DNA of 34,569 nucleotides from Pyrinomonadaceae bacterium. GTDB taxonomy: Bacteria; Acidobacteriota; Blastocatellia; Pyrinomonadales; Pyrinomonadaceae. The position numbers and the translations under genes were made by a program. This document shows, in pieces, positions 8,245-15,855 of this stretch. Within the stretch, counting starts at the first letter, position 1. Each line of letters opens with the position of its first letter. The stretch spans positions 1 to 34,569 of the forward strand of contig JAJTWY010000027.1 of assembly GCA_021463165.1 (NCBI GenBank), in the 5' to 3' direction. Below the pieces are notes generated by a model that worked only from the letters and a program-made list of their open reading frames with translations, had not been told where the DNA came from and did no database searches.

Positions 8245-8742
8245 CTAGCGCTCTACGAGGGCGGATCGCGTATCGGCCCGGAGGGTCTCTTCGGGGACGG
8301 CACCGATGTATTTTTGGATCAGTTTACCCTGTCGGTCGATCAGGAGTGTTGTCGGCGTGTTGTCCAGGCTCCGCCAAGGCGAATCGGGGTCGGGGATGAG
8401 AACCGGATAGTCGACCTTGTATTCGGTGATGAACTTCTTCACCAGGCCGAGATCTTCATCCAGCGAGATGCCGGCGACCTCAAGCCCTTTTTGCTTGTGT
8501 TCCCTCCCGAGCGCGACCAAATAAGGCACTTCGGTCCTGCACGGGACGCACCAGGTGGCCCAGAAGTTCAGGACCACGACCTTGCCTCGCAGATCCGACA
8601 GCGTCCACATCTTACCGTCGATCGTTGCCATTCTAATGTCAGGCACCTGCGCGCGTTGGCCGTTGGCATTTAGAGTTAACAAAGCAGTACCGACGATCGC
8701 GGCGGCGAGCGCGAGCCTGAAAGTTCCGAACCGTAATTTCAT
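8245..8742 (-). CDS. TlpA/ResA-type exported thioredoxin
   Basis: This 165-residue extracytoplasmic thioredoxin-fold protein likely reduces disulfides in periplasmic targets. An N-terminal hydrophobic signal or anchor spans residues about 9-26, ending near LNANGQ. The domain opens with VPDIRMATIDGKMWTLSDLRGK, typical of the AhpC/TSA-Redoxin-TlpA group. The redox motif is WCVPC (C65, C68), and the cis-Pro loop is NTPTTLLID. It diverges from the PadR gene across a 135-base spacer, so that spacer may drive both genes. Its placement beside DsrE and rhodanese genes suggests thiol or sulfur chemistry in the envelope. The exact partner is unknown. Confidence 0.87.
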   Translation of the reverse strand: MKLRFGTFRLALAAAIVGTALLTLNANGQRAQVPDIRMATIDGKMWTLSDLRGKVVVLNFWATWCVPCRTEVPYLVALGREHKQKGLEVAGISLDEDLGLVKKFITEYKVDYPVLIPDPDSPWRSLDNTPTTLLIDRQGKLIQKYIGAVPEETLRADTRSALVER

Positions 8743-8847
8743 CCGCAGTTTGATGATGTCTGTGTAGGGTGCGTTGGCAGATTAGTGGTCAGCTCTGAGC
8801 CGAAGCCTTGATCGCAGCGTTAATGCCAAAAGCGCCTTATATTGTAC

Positions 8848-8868
8848 TTCGATATCGAAATACGATAT
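8848..8868. promoter_or_regulatory. Putative PadR operator
   Basis: The spacer before padR contains the palindrome TTCGATATCGAA (8848-8859). Overlapping it is the inverted repeat ATATCG (8852-8857), five bases, CGATAT (8863-8868), with perfect arms. It lies 10-30 bases before the ATG at 8878, where an autorepressor would block transcription or initiation. AT-rich dyads of this kind are typical PadR targets. Binding is inferred. Confidence 0.5.
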
Positions 8869-8877
8869 AGTTCAAAT

Positions 8878-9186
8878 ATGTCGCCTGAGCGGGATCTTTA
8901 TTCGGGGTTGATCCGCCTTCACATTCTCCATCACGCCGTCAAAGAGCCGATCTATGGCCTCGGTGTTATGGAGGAGCTGGGGCGGCACGGCTACAAACTG
9001 AGTGCGGGAACTCTGTATCCAATCTTGCACAGAATGGAGAAAACCGGGTATCTGCAGTCCCAAACCGAACGTGAGGGAAAAAGTTCGCGGCGCGTTTATA
9101 CGGCCACGACCGCGGGCAAGCGTGCGCTCGCCAAGGCGAAGGTAAAGGTCAAGGAATTATTCGGTGAGTTGTTTGAAGAGGAATAG
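8878..9186 (+). CDS. PadR-family transcriptional regulator
   Basis: This 102-residue winged-helix repressor has the PadR core: SGLIRLHILHHAVKEPIYG, then the recognition region YKLSAGTLYPILHRMEKTGYL, a wing ending in SSRRVYTATTAGKRAL, and a charged C-terminal helix. I chose the ATG at 8878 because a TTG start at 8842 would place the coding region over the palindromic operator. PadR proteins usually sense small molecules and repress efflux or stress genes. The next two genes run the same way (27 bases, then a longer gap), so it probably controls the hemerythrin-like lipoprotein and DoxX genes as well as itself. Confidence 0.87.
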   Translation: MSPERDLYSGLIRLHILHHAVKEPIYGLGVMEELGRHGYKLSAGTLYPILHRMEKTGYLQSQTEREGKSSRRVYTATTAGKRALAKAKVKVKELFGELFEEE

Positions 9187-9213
9187 CCGCTAGATCTTCC
9201 AGGGAGGTAAAAG

Positions 9214-9972
9214 ATGAGCCACGATGAATACTCCAGAAGGACTTTTCTCAAGGAAACAGTCTTGTTAACAAGCTCGACAATCGTTTTGGGCGCTTGTGGG
9301 GGAACCGTTCAAAACACAGGAAGCAATCAAGGAGGTAATATGCAAGCCAAAACAGAGAAGGAAGGTAAAGAAAAGGAAGTTGCCGCCGCCGAAGATCTGA
9401 TGCGAGAACACGGCATTCTGCGGCGAACGCTGCTTGTTTACGGCGAAGCAGCCACGCGACTGACCCAACGTCCGGACAGCGTCTCTCCCGAAGCTTTACA
9501 GCGAGGAGCAAAACTCTTCCGCTCCTTCGGCGAGGAATATCACGAAAAGCAACTCGAGGAAGCGTTCATCTTCCCGGCACTCAAAAAGAAAGGTGGAGAA
9601 GCTGCTTCACTCTCGGATGTACTGATAACTCAGCACAATCGTGGACGCGAGATCACCGAATATATCTTGTCCGTCACGAATACGGCGAAGCTCGGTGCGA
9701 ATGCAAGTGCGCTGGCAGAGGCTCTCAGAGGTTTTGTGCGAATGTATGAGAACCATTCGGCCCGCGAGGACTCGATCATTTTCCCCGCCTGGAAGGACGC
9801 GATCTCGGGCGCCGAATACAGTGAACTGAGTGAAAAGTTCGAGGAGATCGAGCATCAGCAATTCGGCGAAGACGGATTCGATGATGCTGTGAAACAGATA
9901 GGCGAGATCGAAGCGAGCCTCGGATTGGTAGATCTGGCACAATTCACCGCGTCCATACCGCCGCCTGCATGA
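9214..9972 (+). CDS. Tat-exported hemerythrin-like (HHE) lipoprotein
   Basis: This 252-residue protein has an N-terminal twin-arginine signal (SRRTFLKE, residues 7-14) followed by a lipobox VLGAC with Cys28, so it is probably folded with its metal in the cytoplasm, exported by Tat and lipidated. The remainder is a hemerythrin HHE-type four-helix domain. Histidine and acidic ligands are visible in REHGILRR, EEYHEKQLEE, TQHNRGRE, YENHSAREDS and EIEHQQFG. Such domains bind a di-iron centre and react with oxygen, NO or peroxide. A strong GGGAGGT lies ahead of the ATG. The lysine- and glutamate-rich linker after the lipobox would hold the domain off the membrane. The ligand sensed or detoxified is unknown. 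Confidence 0.85.
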   Translation: MSHDEYSRRTFLKETVLLTSSTIVLGACGGTVQNTGSNQGGNMQAKTEKEGKEKEVAAAEDLMREHGILRRTLLVYGEAATRLTQRPDSVSPEALQRGAKLFRSFGEEYHEKQLEEAFIFPALKKKGGEAASLSDVLITQHNRGREITEYILSVTNTAKLGANASALAEALRGFVRMYENHSAREDSIIFPAWKDAISGAEYSELSEKFEEIEHQQFGEDGFDDAVKQIGEIEASLGLVDLAQFTASIPPPA

Positions 9973-10090
9973 CTTGTTGTGTGGCCTACCAGTGTGCGGA
10001 GAATGTTTTGCACTTTCGCAGCACAGTTGTGCGAATCAGGAACAACGCCCGGCGCTGATCACACGCGCCGGTTTGGTACAAGGAGGATCG

Positions 10091-10579
10091 ATGTCATTTT
10101 TTGAGAGACTCTTGATCACGACCGCTCCCGCCGCAACCATTCTGGTCCGATTTATCGTAGGGCCGGTCTTCTTATCGGAGGGCATACAGAAGTTTCTTTA
10201 CCCCGACGAGAACGGAGTCGGGCGATTCATAAAGATCGGAATCCCGAGTCCGGAGATGACGGCGCCGTTTGTTGGAGTGGTCGAGATCGTTTGCGGCATG
10301 CTGCTGATACTCGGGCTCTTGACGCGGCTGGCGGCCATCCCGCTGATCATAAATATGCTGGTTGCGATCGTTTCGACGAAGATCCCGATCCTTCTGGGCT
10401 ACGAGTTTCTGGGGTTCAGCCTGCGGAAGGTCTCGTACTACGGCTTCTGGGGGATGGCGCACGAAATGCGGACCGATTGGGCGATGCTGTTTGGGTCGAT
10501 CTTCCTGCTGATCGTCGGAGCCGGCCCGTTGTCTTTGGACGCGATCTTGGCGCGACGTCGAAGGACCAGGAGCGGTTGA
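10091..10579 (+). CDS. DoxX-family membrane protein
   Basis: This 162-residue integral membrane protein of the DoxX family has about four hydrophobic segments. An opening segment carries ILVRFIVGPVFLSEGIQKFL, followed by PFVGVVEIVCGMLLILG, LIINMLVAIVSTKIPIL and LFGSIFLLIVGAGPLSLD. The start at 10091 has AAGGAGGATCG directly upstream and gives the family's usual length; a longer frame from 9974 adds an unlike, Cys-rich N-terminus. DoxX proteins in other bacteria take part in thiosulfate:quinone oxidation or in membrane oxidoreductase complexes linked to thiol stress. That suits the sulfur-related neighbours, though its function here is not proven. Confidence 0.85.
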   Translation: MSFFERLLITTAPAATILVRFIVGPVFLSEGIQKFLYPDENGVGRFIKIGIPSPEMTAPFVGVVEIVCGMLLILGLLTRLAAIPLIINMLVAIVSTKIPILLGYEFLGFSLRKVSYYGFWGMAHEMRTDWAMLFGSIFLLIVGAGPLSLDAILARRRRTRSG

Positions 10580-10773
10580 TCGATGATTGAATAGGTGATT
10601 GGGCCGAGTTGATCTCGGACGATCATTCGGAGCCGGCATTTTTTGTCGCAGATTCACTAGATGGTTGTCGATTAGTTGAAATGCTGGCTGAGTCTGGTTC
10701 TCTGCACAGGGCGATTTTTACCTTCGGCTGACAAATTGGTCCGCCTTTCCCTCGAAAAGTCTATTTTAGAAAT

Positions 10774-10821
10774 TTGCACAAAGCTGGTTTTGGTATTATT
10801 GTGATTGTAACACTCGTTACA
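10774..10821 (+). promoter_or_regulatory. chr operon promoter with palindromic operator
   Basis: A sigma-70-like promoter can be read as TTGCAC (10774-10779), a 17-base spacer and TATTGT (10797-10802). Four bases later is the perfect inverted repeat TGTAAC-ACTC-GTTACA (10806-10821), which would cover the transcription start. It lies 24 bases before the chrB ATG. ChrB proteins are known chromate-responsive repressors of chr operons, so ChrB binding here is the natural inference. Confidence 0.6.
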
Positions 10822-10845
10822 TGGCGATGATCTATTTCAATACGC

Positions 10846-11901
10846 ATGAAACCGAAACCAACGCACAAATGGATCCTGCTTATTCATCACCTGCCGGCGA
10901 AACCCACCAATCTGCGCGTGCGCACGTGGCGGAAGCTCCAGTCCTTGGGTGCGGTTTCGATCAAGAATTCCGTTTACATACTTCCTTCTAATGAGAAAAC
11001 GAACGAGGATTTCCAGTGGCTAAAACAGGAGATCGAGGCAGCGGGCGGCGAAGCGTCGCTGTTCCACGCGGATTCCGTCGAGGGCACTACCGATGCGGAG
11101 CTGGTCGCCGCATTCTGCCAGCAACGTGACGAAGAGTACGCAAAGCTGATTTCCGACTTCAACGATTTCGCTGCAAACCTTAGCGATCGAAGAAAGAATG
11201 ATTCCGTTTCCGTTGCCAAACTTGGCCAGTACGAGATCGAACTGGGTAGATTGCGGCGGGAGCTGGAAGCTGTTCTTTCCGTTGATTTTTTTAGCGCTTC
11301 AAAGAGGAAGAAAGCTCAGTCAGCCTTTGAGAAATGCCTAAGGGCGTTACAGCGATTAAAAACCAGCAGCGACGAGGAGGCTAGGGATCAAAGCAGCCCT
11401 GCCAGACTGAATCCCGCCGAATTCCAAAACCGGCGCTGGGTCACCAGAAAAAATCCTCACATAGACCGGCTCGCCTGTGGGTGGCTCATCAAGAGGTTCA
11501 TCGACAAGCGTCCGCGTTTCGGTTTTGTCGATGAGGGGTCATCAACAGAAGGCAGCATCAGCTTCGATATGGTCGGCGCGGATTTTACTCACCGGGGCGA
11601 GGACTGCAGTTTCGAAACTTTCATCAAGAGTTTCGGATTGGACGGTGATGCCGCCTTGGGAGAGATAGCCGAGATAGTCCACGATGTCGATCTCAAAGAC
11701 GGCAAGTTTAAGAGGCTCGAGGCGAACGGGGTTAATGTCGTCATTCGAGGGTTGGCCGAAGTTTACCGCGACGACAACGAAAGACTTAAGAAATCCTTCC
11801 CCCTCTTTGATGGCTTATACGAGTTATTCAGGTCCGCGGACGCGTCGACGGACGGGACCGGTTTGGAGACGGGTCGAGCCAAAGGGAAGAAACAAAAATG
11901 A
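10846..11901 (+). CDS. chrB: ChrB chromate resistance/regulatory protein
   Basis: This 351-residue ChrB has both usual parts. The N-terminal portion ([19 protein letters not shown], then [13 protein letters not shown]) matches ChrB N-terminal DNA-binding-type sequence. The C-terminal ChrB_C domain starts at [20 protein letters not shown] (about residues 198-217) and continues through [16 protein letters not shown] and IVHDVDLKD. ChrB is known as a chromate-sensing regulator of chrA in other bacteria. It is the first gene of the operon, overlaps chrA by four bases (ATGA), and sits 24 bases behind a palindrome it may bind. The start is the only good ATG after that operator. Confidence 0.9.
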   Translation: MKPKPTHKWILLIHHLPAKPTNLRVRTWRKLQSLGAVSIKNSVYILPSNEKTNEDFQWLKQEIEAAGGEASLFHADSVEGTTDAELVAAFCQQRDEEYAKLISDFNDFAANLSDRRKNDSVSVAKLGQYEIELGRLRRELEAVLSVDFFSASKRKKAQSAFEKCLRALQRLKTSSDEEARDQSSPARLNPAEFQNRRWVTRKNPHIDRLACGWLIKRFIDKRPRFGFVDEGSSTEGSISFDMVGADFTHRGEDCSFETFIKSFGLDGDAALGEIAEIVHDVDLKDGKFKRLEANGVNVVIRGLAEVYRDDNERLKKSFPLFDGLYELFRSADASTDGTGLETGRAKGKKQK

Positions 11902-13331
11902 CGGCGGCGGAAGGTCCGACCGGGACGACAACAATTGAAGAGAGTCTCGAAGCACCACGAGGCGAACGTCTGCCGCGTCAGGTTCCGTTTGGCGAGGCGT
12001 TCCGGTTCTGGGCCAAGCTCGGCTTTATCTCTTTTGGCGGTCCTGCCGGGCAGATCGCCATAATGCACAAGGAGCTGGTTGACAAGCGCCGGTGGCTCTC
12101 GGACGAGCGGTTCCTGCACGCCCTCAATTACTGCATGCTGCTGCCGGGGCCGGAGGCTCAGCAGCTCGCCATTTACATTGGCTGGCTGATGCACCGGACC
12201 TGGGGCGGCATCGTCGCCGGAGCTTTCTTCGTTATCCCTTCAATTTTCATATTGCTGGCGCTTTCCTACGTTTACGCGGCGTACGGGAACGTCCCGGCGG
12301 TCGCGGGCGTGCTGGCGGGATTCAAACCCATAGTCGTCGCGATCGTGGTGGAGGCGGTCGTCAAGATCGGGAGCAAGGCGTTGAAAGGGTCTGCACATTT
12401 CATCATCGCGGCGCTTGCGTTCGTATCCATCTATTTTCTCCACGTCCCCTTCCCGCTGATCGTGGTCGCTGCCGCAGCTGTAGGGTTGCTCGGAGTCCGG
12501 ATCGCCCCATCGGTGTTCGTTCGGCGACCGAAGACAAAGGAGGCCGATAAAAAAAACGAAGGCGACGACGCCCTAGCGGATGATCTGCCGCTCGTCATCG
12601 ACGACCATGCACCGCCTCCAGCCCATACACTGCCGAACCGGGGTCGAACTTTTAGGATCCTCGCGTTCGGGATTGCCCTCTGGTTACTGCCGTTTCTGAG
12701 TATCGGATTATTGCGCGGCTTCGACAGTCTGCATTCGCAGGAGTACAGATTTTTCACCCAAGCGGCATTGGTCACGTTCGGGGGTGCCTACGCAGTCCTC
12801 GCATACGTCACTCAGGCGCTTACGACCGCTCCGTACAACTGGCTTACTCACACACAGGCGGTGGACGGTCTAGCTCTAGCGGAAACGACCCCTGGCCCGC
12901 TCATCATGGTCTTACAGTTCGTCGGCTTCATCGCGGCGTGGAATAACCCCGGCGGGATGGATCGGACAACGAGTGCCGTACTCGGCGCTCTGGTGACCAC
13001 CTACGTCACTTTTCTCCCTTGCTTCCTGTTTATCTTCATCGGGGCACCGTACATCGAGATTTTAAGGGGGAACAAGAATCTCACTGGTGCATTGTCGGGC
13101 GTCACCGCTGCGGTGGTGGGGGTGGTGCTGAACCTCGCGTTGGTGTTCGGGACGGCGGTGATTTTCCCGGACGGGATCACCGGGAGTGTTGATTGGTTTT
13201 CGGCGGCGATGACGGCCTCGGCGTTCGTGGCGCTCTACAAGTATAAAGCGGACGTGCTCGTGGTGGTGTTGGTGGGCGGAGCCGTCGGACTTATCTGGAC
13301 GCTTTTTTCCGGTATTGAGAAGTGGACTTGA
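11898..13331 (+). CDS. chrA: ChrA chromate efflux transporter (long form)
   Basis: This 477-residue inner-membrane chromate exporter has two homologous halves, as in long-chain ChrA. The N-terminal half shows [20 protein letters not shown] and [10 protein letters not shown]. The C-terminal half repeats the pattern with [15 protein letters not shown] and [17 protein letters not shown] hydrophilic loop of about 35 residues, rich in Lys, Glu and Asp ([13 protein letters not shown]), joins them. ChrA is known to expel chromate by proton motive force. It overlaps chrB by four bases and the MFS gene by ten, so the chr genes are tightly coupled. Confidence 0.93.
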   Translation: MTAAEGPTGTTTIEESLEAPRGERLPRQVPFGEAFRFWAKLGFISFGGPAGQIAIMHKELVDKRRWLSDERFLHALNYCMLLPGPEAQQLAIYIGWLMHRTWGGIVAGAFFVIPSIFILLALSYVYAAYGNVPAVAGVLAGFKPIVVAIVVEAVVKIGSKALKGSAHFIIAALAFVSIYFLHVPFPLIVVAAAAVGLLGVRIAPSVFVRRPKTKEADKKNEGDDALADDLPLVIDDHAPPPAHTLPNRGRTFRILAFGIALWLLPFLSIGLLRGFDSLHSQEYRFFTQAALVTFGGAYAVLAYVTQALTTAPYNWLTHTQAVDGLALAETTPGPLIMVLQFVGFIAAWNNPGGMDRTTSAVLGALVTTYVTFLPCFLFIFIGAPYIEILRGNKNLTGALSGVTAAVVGVVLNLALVFGTAVIFPDGITGSVDWFSAAMTASAFVALYKYKADVLVVVLVGGAVGLIWTLFSGIEKWT

Positions 13332-14542
13332 CTGAACGTACATCGCTTAACGCAGAACTGACGCGGCGGGAAACGTTTGCCGATTATCTCGGCCTGGAGC
13401 GCAACGTGGTCGCCGCTTCCTCGGCGTTCTTCCTGCTCGGCATCGGCGAGGAGCTTTGGAAGAAGTTCCTCCCCAAGTACCTCGAATCGCTGGGGGCCGG
13501 CACGCTTGCGGTGGGTCTGTTCGGCACCGCGAAGGACTTTCTCGACGCCGTGTACCAATATCCGGGCGGTTGGCTCGCCGACCATCTTGGACGTCGTAGA
13601 GCTTTTTTGATCTTCATTGCTCTCGCGTCCGTCGGCTATCTGATCTATCTTTTCAGCCCGTCGTGGATCTTCCTCTTTCTGGGGCTTGCGTTCGCGATGG
13701 CTTGGGGCAGTATGGCGTCGCCCGCCATTTTCGCGGTCATCGGCGACTCGCTACCGAAAGAACGGCGTGCGATGGGTTTCACCGTCCAATCCATGCTCAA
13801 GCGCGTCCCGATGGCGATCGCACCGATCGTAGGTGGAGTGTTGATCGGGGCAATGGGCGTCTTGGTCGGCGTCCGGACCGGATTCGTGATCACGCTCGTT
13901 CTGGCGGCGATAACAGTTCTAATAGTTTTTACCGTCAATATCCCGCTCAATGTGGGCGAAGCCGTGAATGTGCGGGGCGTGTGGCGCTTGTTCCACTCCG
14001 CGCTCAAGCGTTTGCTTGTTTCCGACATCATCATCAGAGTGTGCGAAGGGATGGCGGAGATTTTCATCGTGCTGTACGTCACCAACGTTATCGGGATAAG
14101 CCTCGGCGAATACGGCGTATTGGTCGCGGTCCAGATGGCCACGTCGATCGTGGTTTACATCCCATCCGCAAGGATAGCCGACCGGATCGGCCGCAAGCCG
14201 TTCGTCATCGCCACCTTTTTGTTCTTCGCGCTTTTCCCTTTGGCGGTGACGCTCGCGTTCAATTTCGCCAGCCTCGTCTTGGCATTCATTATCGGGGGCT
14301 TGCGCGAGATCGGCGAGCCTTCGCGAAAGGCGATGATCGTGGATTTCGCCGAGCCGCATCTCCGCGCCCGCACGGTCGGGCTGTATTACTTGGTGAGAAG
14401 TCTTTCGATCACACCGGCTGCGTTTGTTGGAGGAATCTTGTGGGGGGTTGCTCCGCAAACTCCTTTTATCGTTGCCGGGATCATCGGCATCGTCGGGACG
14501 ATCGTCTTTGCAGCGACCGTGGAGGAACGGTTCGCGAGCTGA
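13322..14542 (+). CDS. MFS transporter of the chromate operon
   Basis: This 406-residue major facilitator protein has about twelve membrane segments. The signature loops are [14 protein letters not shown] in the N-half and [18 protein letters not shown] in the C-half. The GTG at 13322 overlaps chrA by ten bases; a TTG at 13328 would give a four-base TTGA overlap and is an alternative start. It sits between chrA and a ChrB_C gene, so a role in chromate or related oxyanion resistance is likely by association. The transported molecule cannot be told from the sequence. A motif near its 3' end (bases 14339-14360) recurs almost exactly at 15047-15068. Confidence 0.85.
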   Translation: MDLTERTSLNAELTRRETFADYLGLERNVVAASSAFFLLGIGEELWKKFLPKYLESLGAGTLAVGLFGTAKDFLDAVYQYPGGWLADHLGRRRAFLIFIALASVGYLIYLFSPSWIFLFLGLAFAMAWGSMASPAIFAVIGDSLPKERRAMGFTVQSMLKRVPMAIAPIVGGVLIGAMGVLVGVRTGFVITLVLAAITVLIVFTVNIPLNVGEAVNVRGVWRLFHSALKRLLVSDIIIRVCEGMAEIFIVLYVTNVIGISLGEYGVLVAVQMATSIVVYIPSARIADRIGRKPFVIATFLFFALFPLAVTLAFNFASLVLAFIIGGLREIGEPSRKAMIVDFAEPHLRARTVGLYYLVRSLSITPAAFVGGILWGVAPQTPFIVAGIIGIVGTIVFAATVEERFAS

Positions 14543-14577
14543 TCCCCGCAGGCAACGTTCCTGATGGGGTAAATTTT

Positions 14578-15042
14578 ATGAAGTGGATCACAAGAGAACG
14601 CGTCAAGGTCGATCGTGTGGCGTGCCCGTGGCTGATAAAGAGATTTGTCGACCAGGATGCCGAGTTCTATTTCGTGCCGCCGGACCGTGTGAAGAGCGAG
14701 GCGGCTCGTCTCAACGCCACGCCGCTTGACGTGAAGGACGTTGAGCTCGGTCACCACGGACAGGAATGTTCCTTTGAGGCAATACTTAAAAAGTACCGGC
14801 TCTATGACGATCCCGCTCTAAAGTTGCTCGGCAAAATCGTCAACGGCGCGGACACGGATAATGCACTCTGGCAGCAGCCCGAGGGCGCCGGGCTCAAAGC
14901 AATCGCGGAGGGCTTTCGCCATCTTGGATTCAAAGACGATTACGAGATCAACGCCGCCCAGTGGATCGTGTACGACGCACTCTATGCTTATTGCAAGGAG
15001 ATGGTGCGACAGGACAAACTCGACGGAGCGTTCAAAGCCTAG
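14578..15042 (+). CDS. Stand-alone ChrB C-terminal domain protein
   Basis: This 154-residue protein is a single ChrB_C domain. It opens with KWITRERVKVDRVACPWLIK, matching the C-terminal half of ChrB upstream ([20 protein letters not shown]), and shares ELGHHGQECSFEAI and KIVNGADTDN with that family. It lacks the N-terminal domain, so it is unlikely to bind DNA as ChrB does. Proteins of this size in chr operons are often annotated as chromate resistance proteins of unknown activity. The ATG at 14578 lies 35 bases after the MFS stop, behind a GATGGGG. A frame open far upstream through the MFS gene is a shadow. Confidence 0.87.
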   Translation: MKWITRERVKVDRVACPWLIKRFVDQDAEFYFVPPDRVKSEAARLNATPLDVKDVELGHHGQECSFEAILKKYRLYDDPALKLLGKIVNGADTDNALWQQPEGAGLKAIAEGFRHLGFKDDYEINAAQWIVYDALYAYCKEMVRQDKLDGAFKA

Positions 15043-15046
15043 GGAT

Positions 15047-15068
15047 GTGGATTTCGCCGAGCTGCATC
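15047..15068 (+). repeat. 22-base near-copy of MFS 3' sequence
   Basis: Bases 15047-15068 match 14339-14360 in the MFS gene at 21 of 22 positions and encode the same VDFAE-H motif. They directly follow the ChrB_C stop codon. The copy then reads on for about twelve codons to a stop at 15101. A remnant of a second MFS gene, or a scar of recombination, is the simplest reading. Confidence 0.45.
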
Positions 15069-15087
15069 AAGGAACAGGATGCCGGCT

Positions 15088-15109
15088 ATTCGTTCAAAAA
15101 TGAACGAAT
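15088..15109. terminator. Stem-loop, possible terminator of the chr operon
   Basis: A perfect nine-base inverted repeat, ATTCGTTCA-AAAA-TGAACGAAT, lies 45 bases after the chr operon and is followed by TTTAATG. The hairpin plus short T run suggests a factor-independent terminator. The stem is AT-rich and thus weak, and the dyad could instead be an operator for the response regulator that starts at 15175. Confidence 0.45.
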
Positions 15110-15174
15110 TTTAATGTTGTCTTCATTTGGCTTTAATCAAGTTTCGTTAAGCTGTTCTTCTGTGAATAACCGCT

Positions 15175-15855
15175 ATGCGTATTTTGGTGGTCGAGGACGA
15201 GGAAAAAGTCTCGCGTTTTGTAGCTCGCGGGCTCGAAGCCGAACGCTTTGCGGTGGACAAGGCCGCGGACGGAGTGAGCGGATTGGAGTTTGCCACGCTC
15301 TATGAATACGATCTGATCATCCTCGACCTGCTGCTACCCGGTTTGAGCGGAACGGAAACGCTGCGCCGTCTCAGAGAAGTCAACTCCCACGTGCCGGTGC
15401 TGGTTCTAACCGCCCGCGACGCGATCGGCGACAAAGTTGAGAATCTTGAGGCGGGTGCCGACGATTATCTGACCAAACCTTTCGCGTTCGCCGAACTGCT
15501 GGCGCGTGTGAAGGCGCTACTGAGGCGCGGCGCCGTAAACCGCTCAAATGTGATACGCGTTGCAGATTTGGAATTGGACCGCCTTTCGCAAACGGTGCGA
15601 CGCGGCGGGAACCGGATCGAACTGACGGCGAAGGAGTACGCGTTGCTTGAGTACTTAATGGCGAATGTCGGGCGCGTCCTCTCGCGCACGATGATTATCG
15701 AGCATGTCTGGGACCAGAGCTTCGACAGCGTTACGAATATAGTTGACGTGTACGTGAGGCATCTGCGCAACAAGATAGACGAGCCATTCGAGCGCAAACT
15801 GATTCGCACGGTTCGCGGGGTCGGCTACTCGATGTGCGACGAAACGCAAACATGA
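15175..15855 (+). CDS. OmpR/PhoB-family response regulator
   Basis: This 226-residue two-component regulator has a receiver domain (residues 1-115) with acidic pocket VVEDEE, phosphoacceptor D51 (IILDLLLPG), the Thr loop VLVLTARD and the Lys in LTKPF. A C-terminal winged helix of the OmpR type follows (TAKEYALLEYLMANVGRVLSR, then VDVYVRHLRNKID and RTVRGVGY). It overlaps the histidine kinase start by four bases (ATGA), so the pair is co-translated. It heads the cluster of envelope and transport genes and probably controls them. CusR- and CopR-type metal regulators share this architecture, but the signal cannot be read directly. Confidence 0.92.
   Translation: MRILVVEDEEKVSRFVARGLEAERFAVDKAADGVSGLEFATLYEYDLIILDLLLPGLSGTETLRRLREVNSHVPVLVLTARDAIGDKVENLEAGADDYLTKPFAFAELLARVKALLRRGAVNRSNVIRVADLELDRLSQTVRRGGNRIELTAKEYALLEYLMANVGRVLSRTMIIEHVWDQSFDSVTNIVDVYVRHLRNKIDEPFERKLIRTVRGVGYSMCDETQT

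Noticed and set aside
10580..10740. CCGAG-TTGAT-CTCGG hairpin as a terminator after DoxX
   Set aside because: The stem is only five pairs and no T run follows directly; a T6 run lies about 20 bases farther on.
13663..14577. Long open frame through the MFS gene, in frame with the ChrB_C gene
   Set aside because: Its protein has no family motifs and is a shadow of the MFS gene; only the part from 14578 is a real domain with its own ATG.
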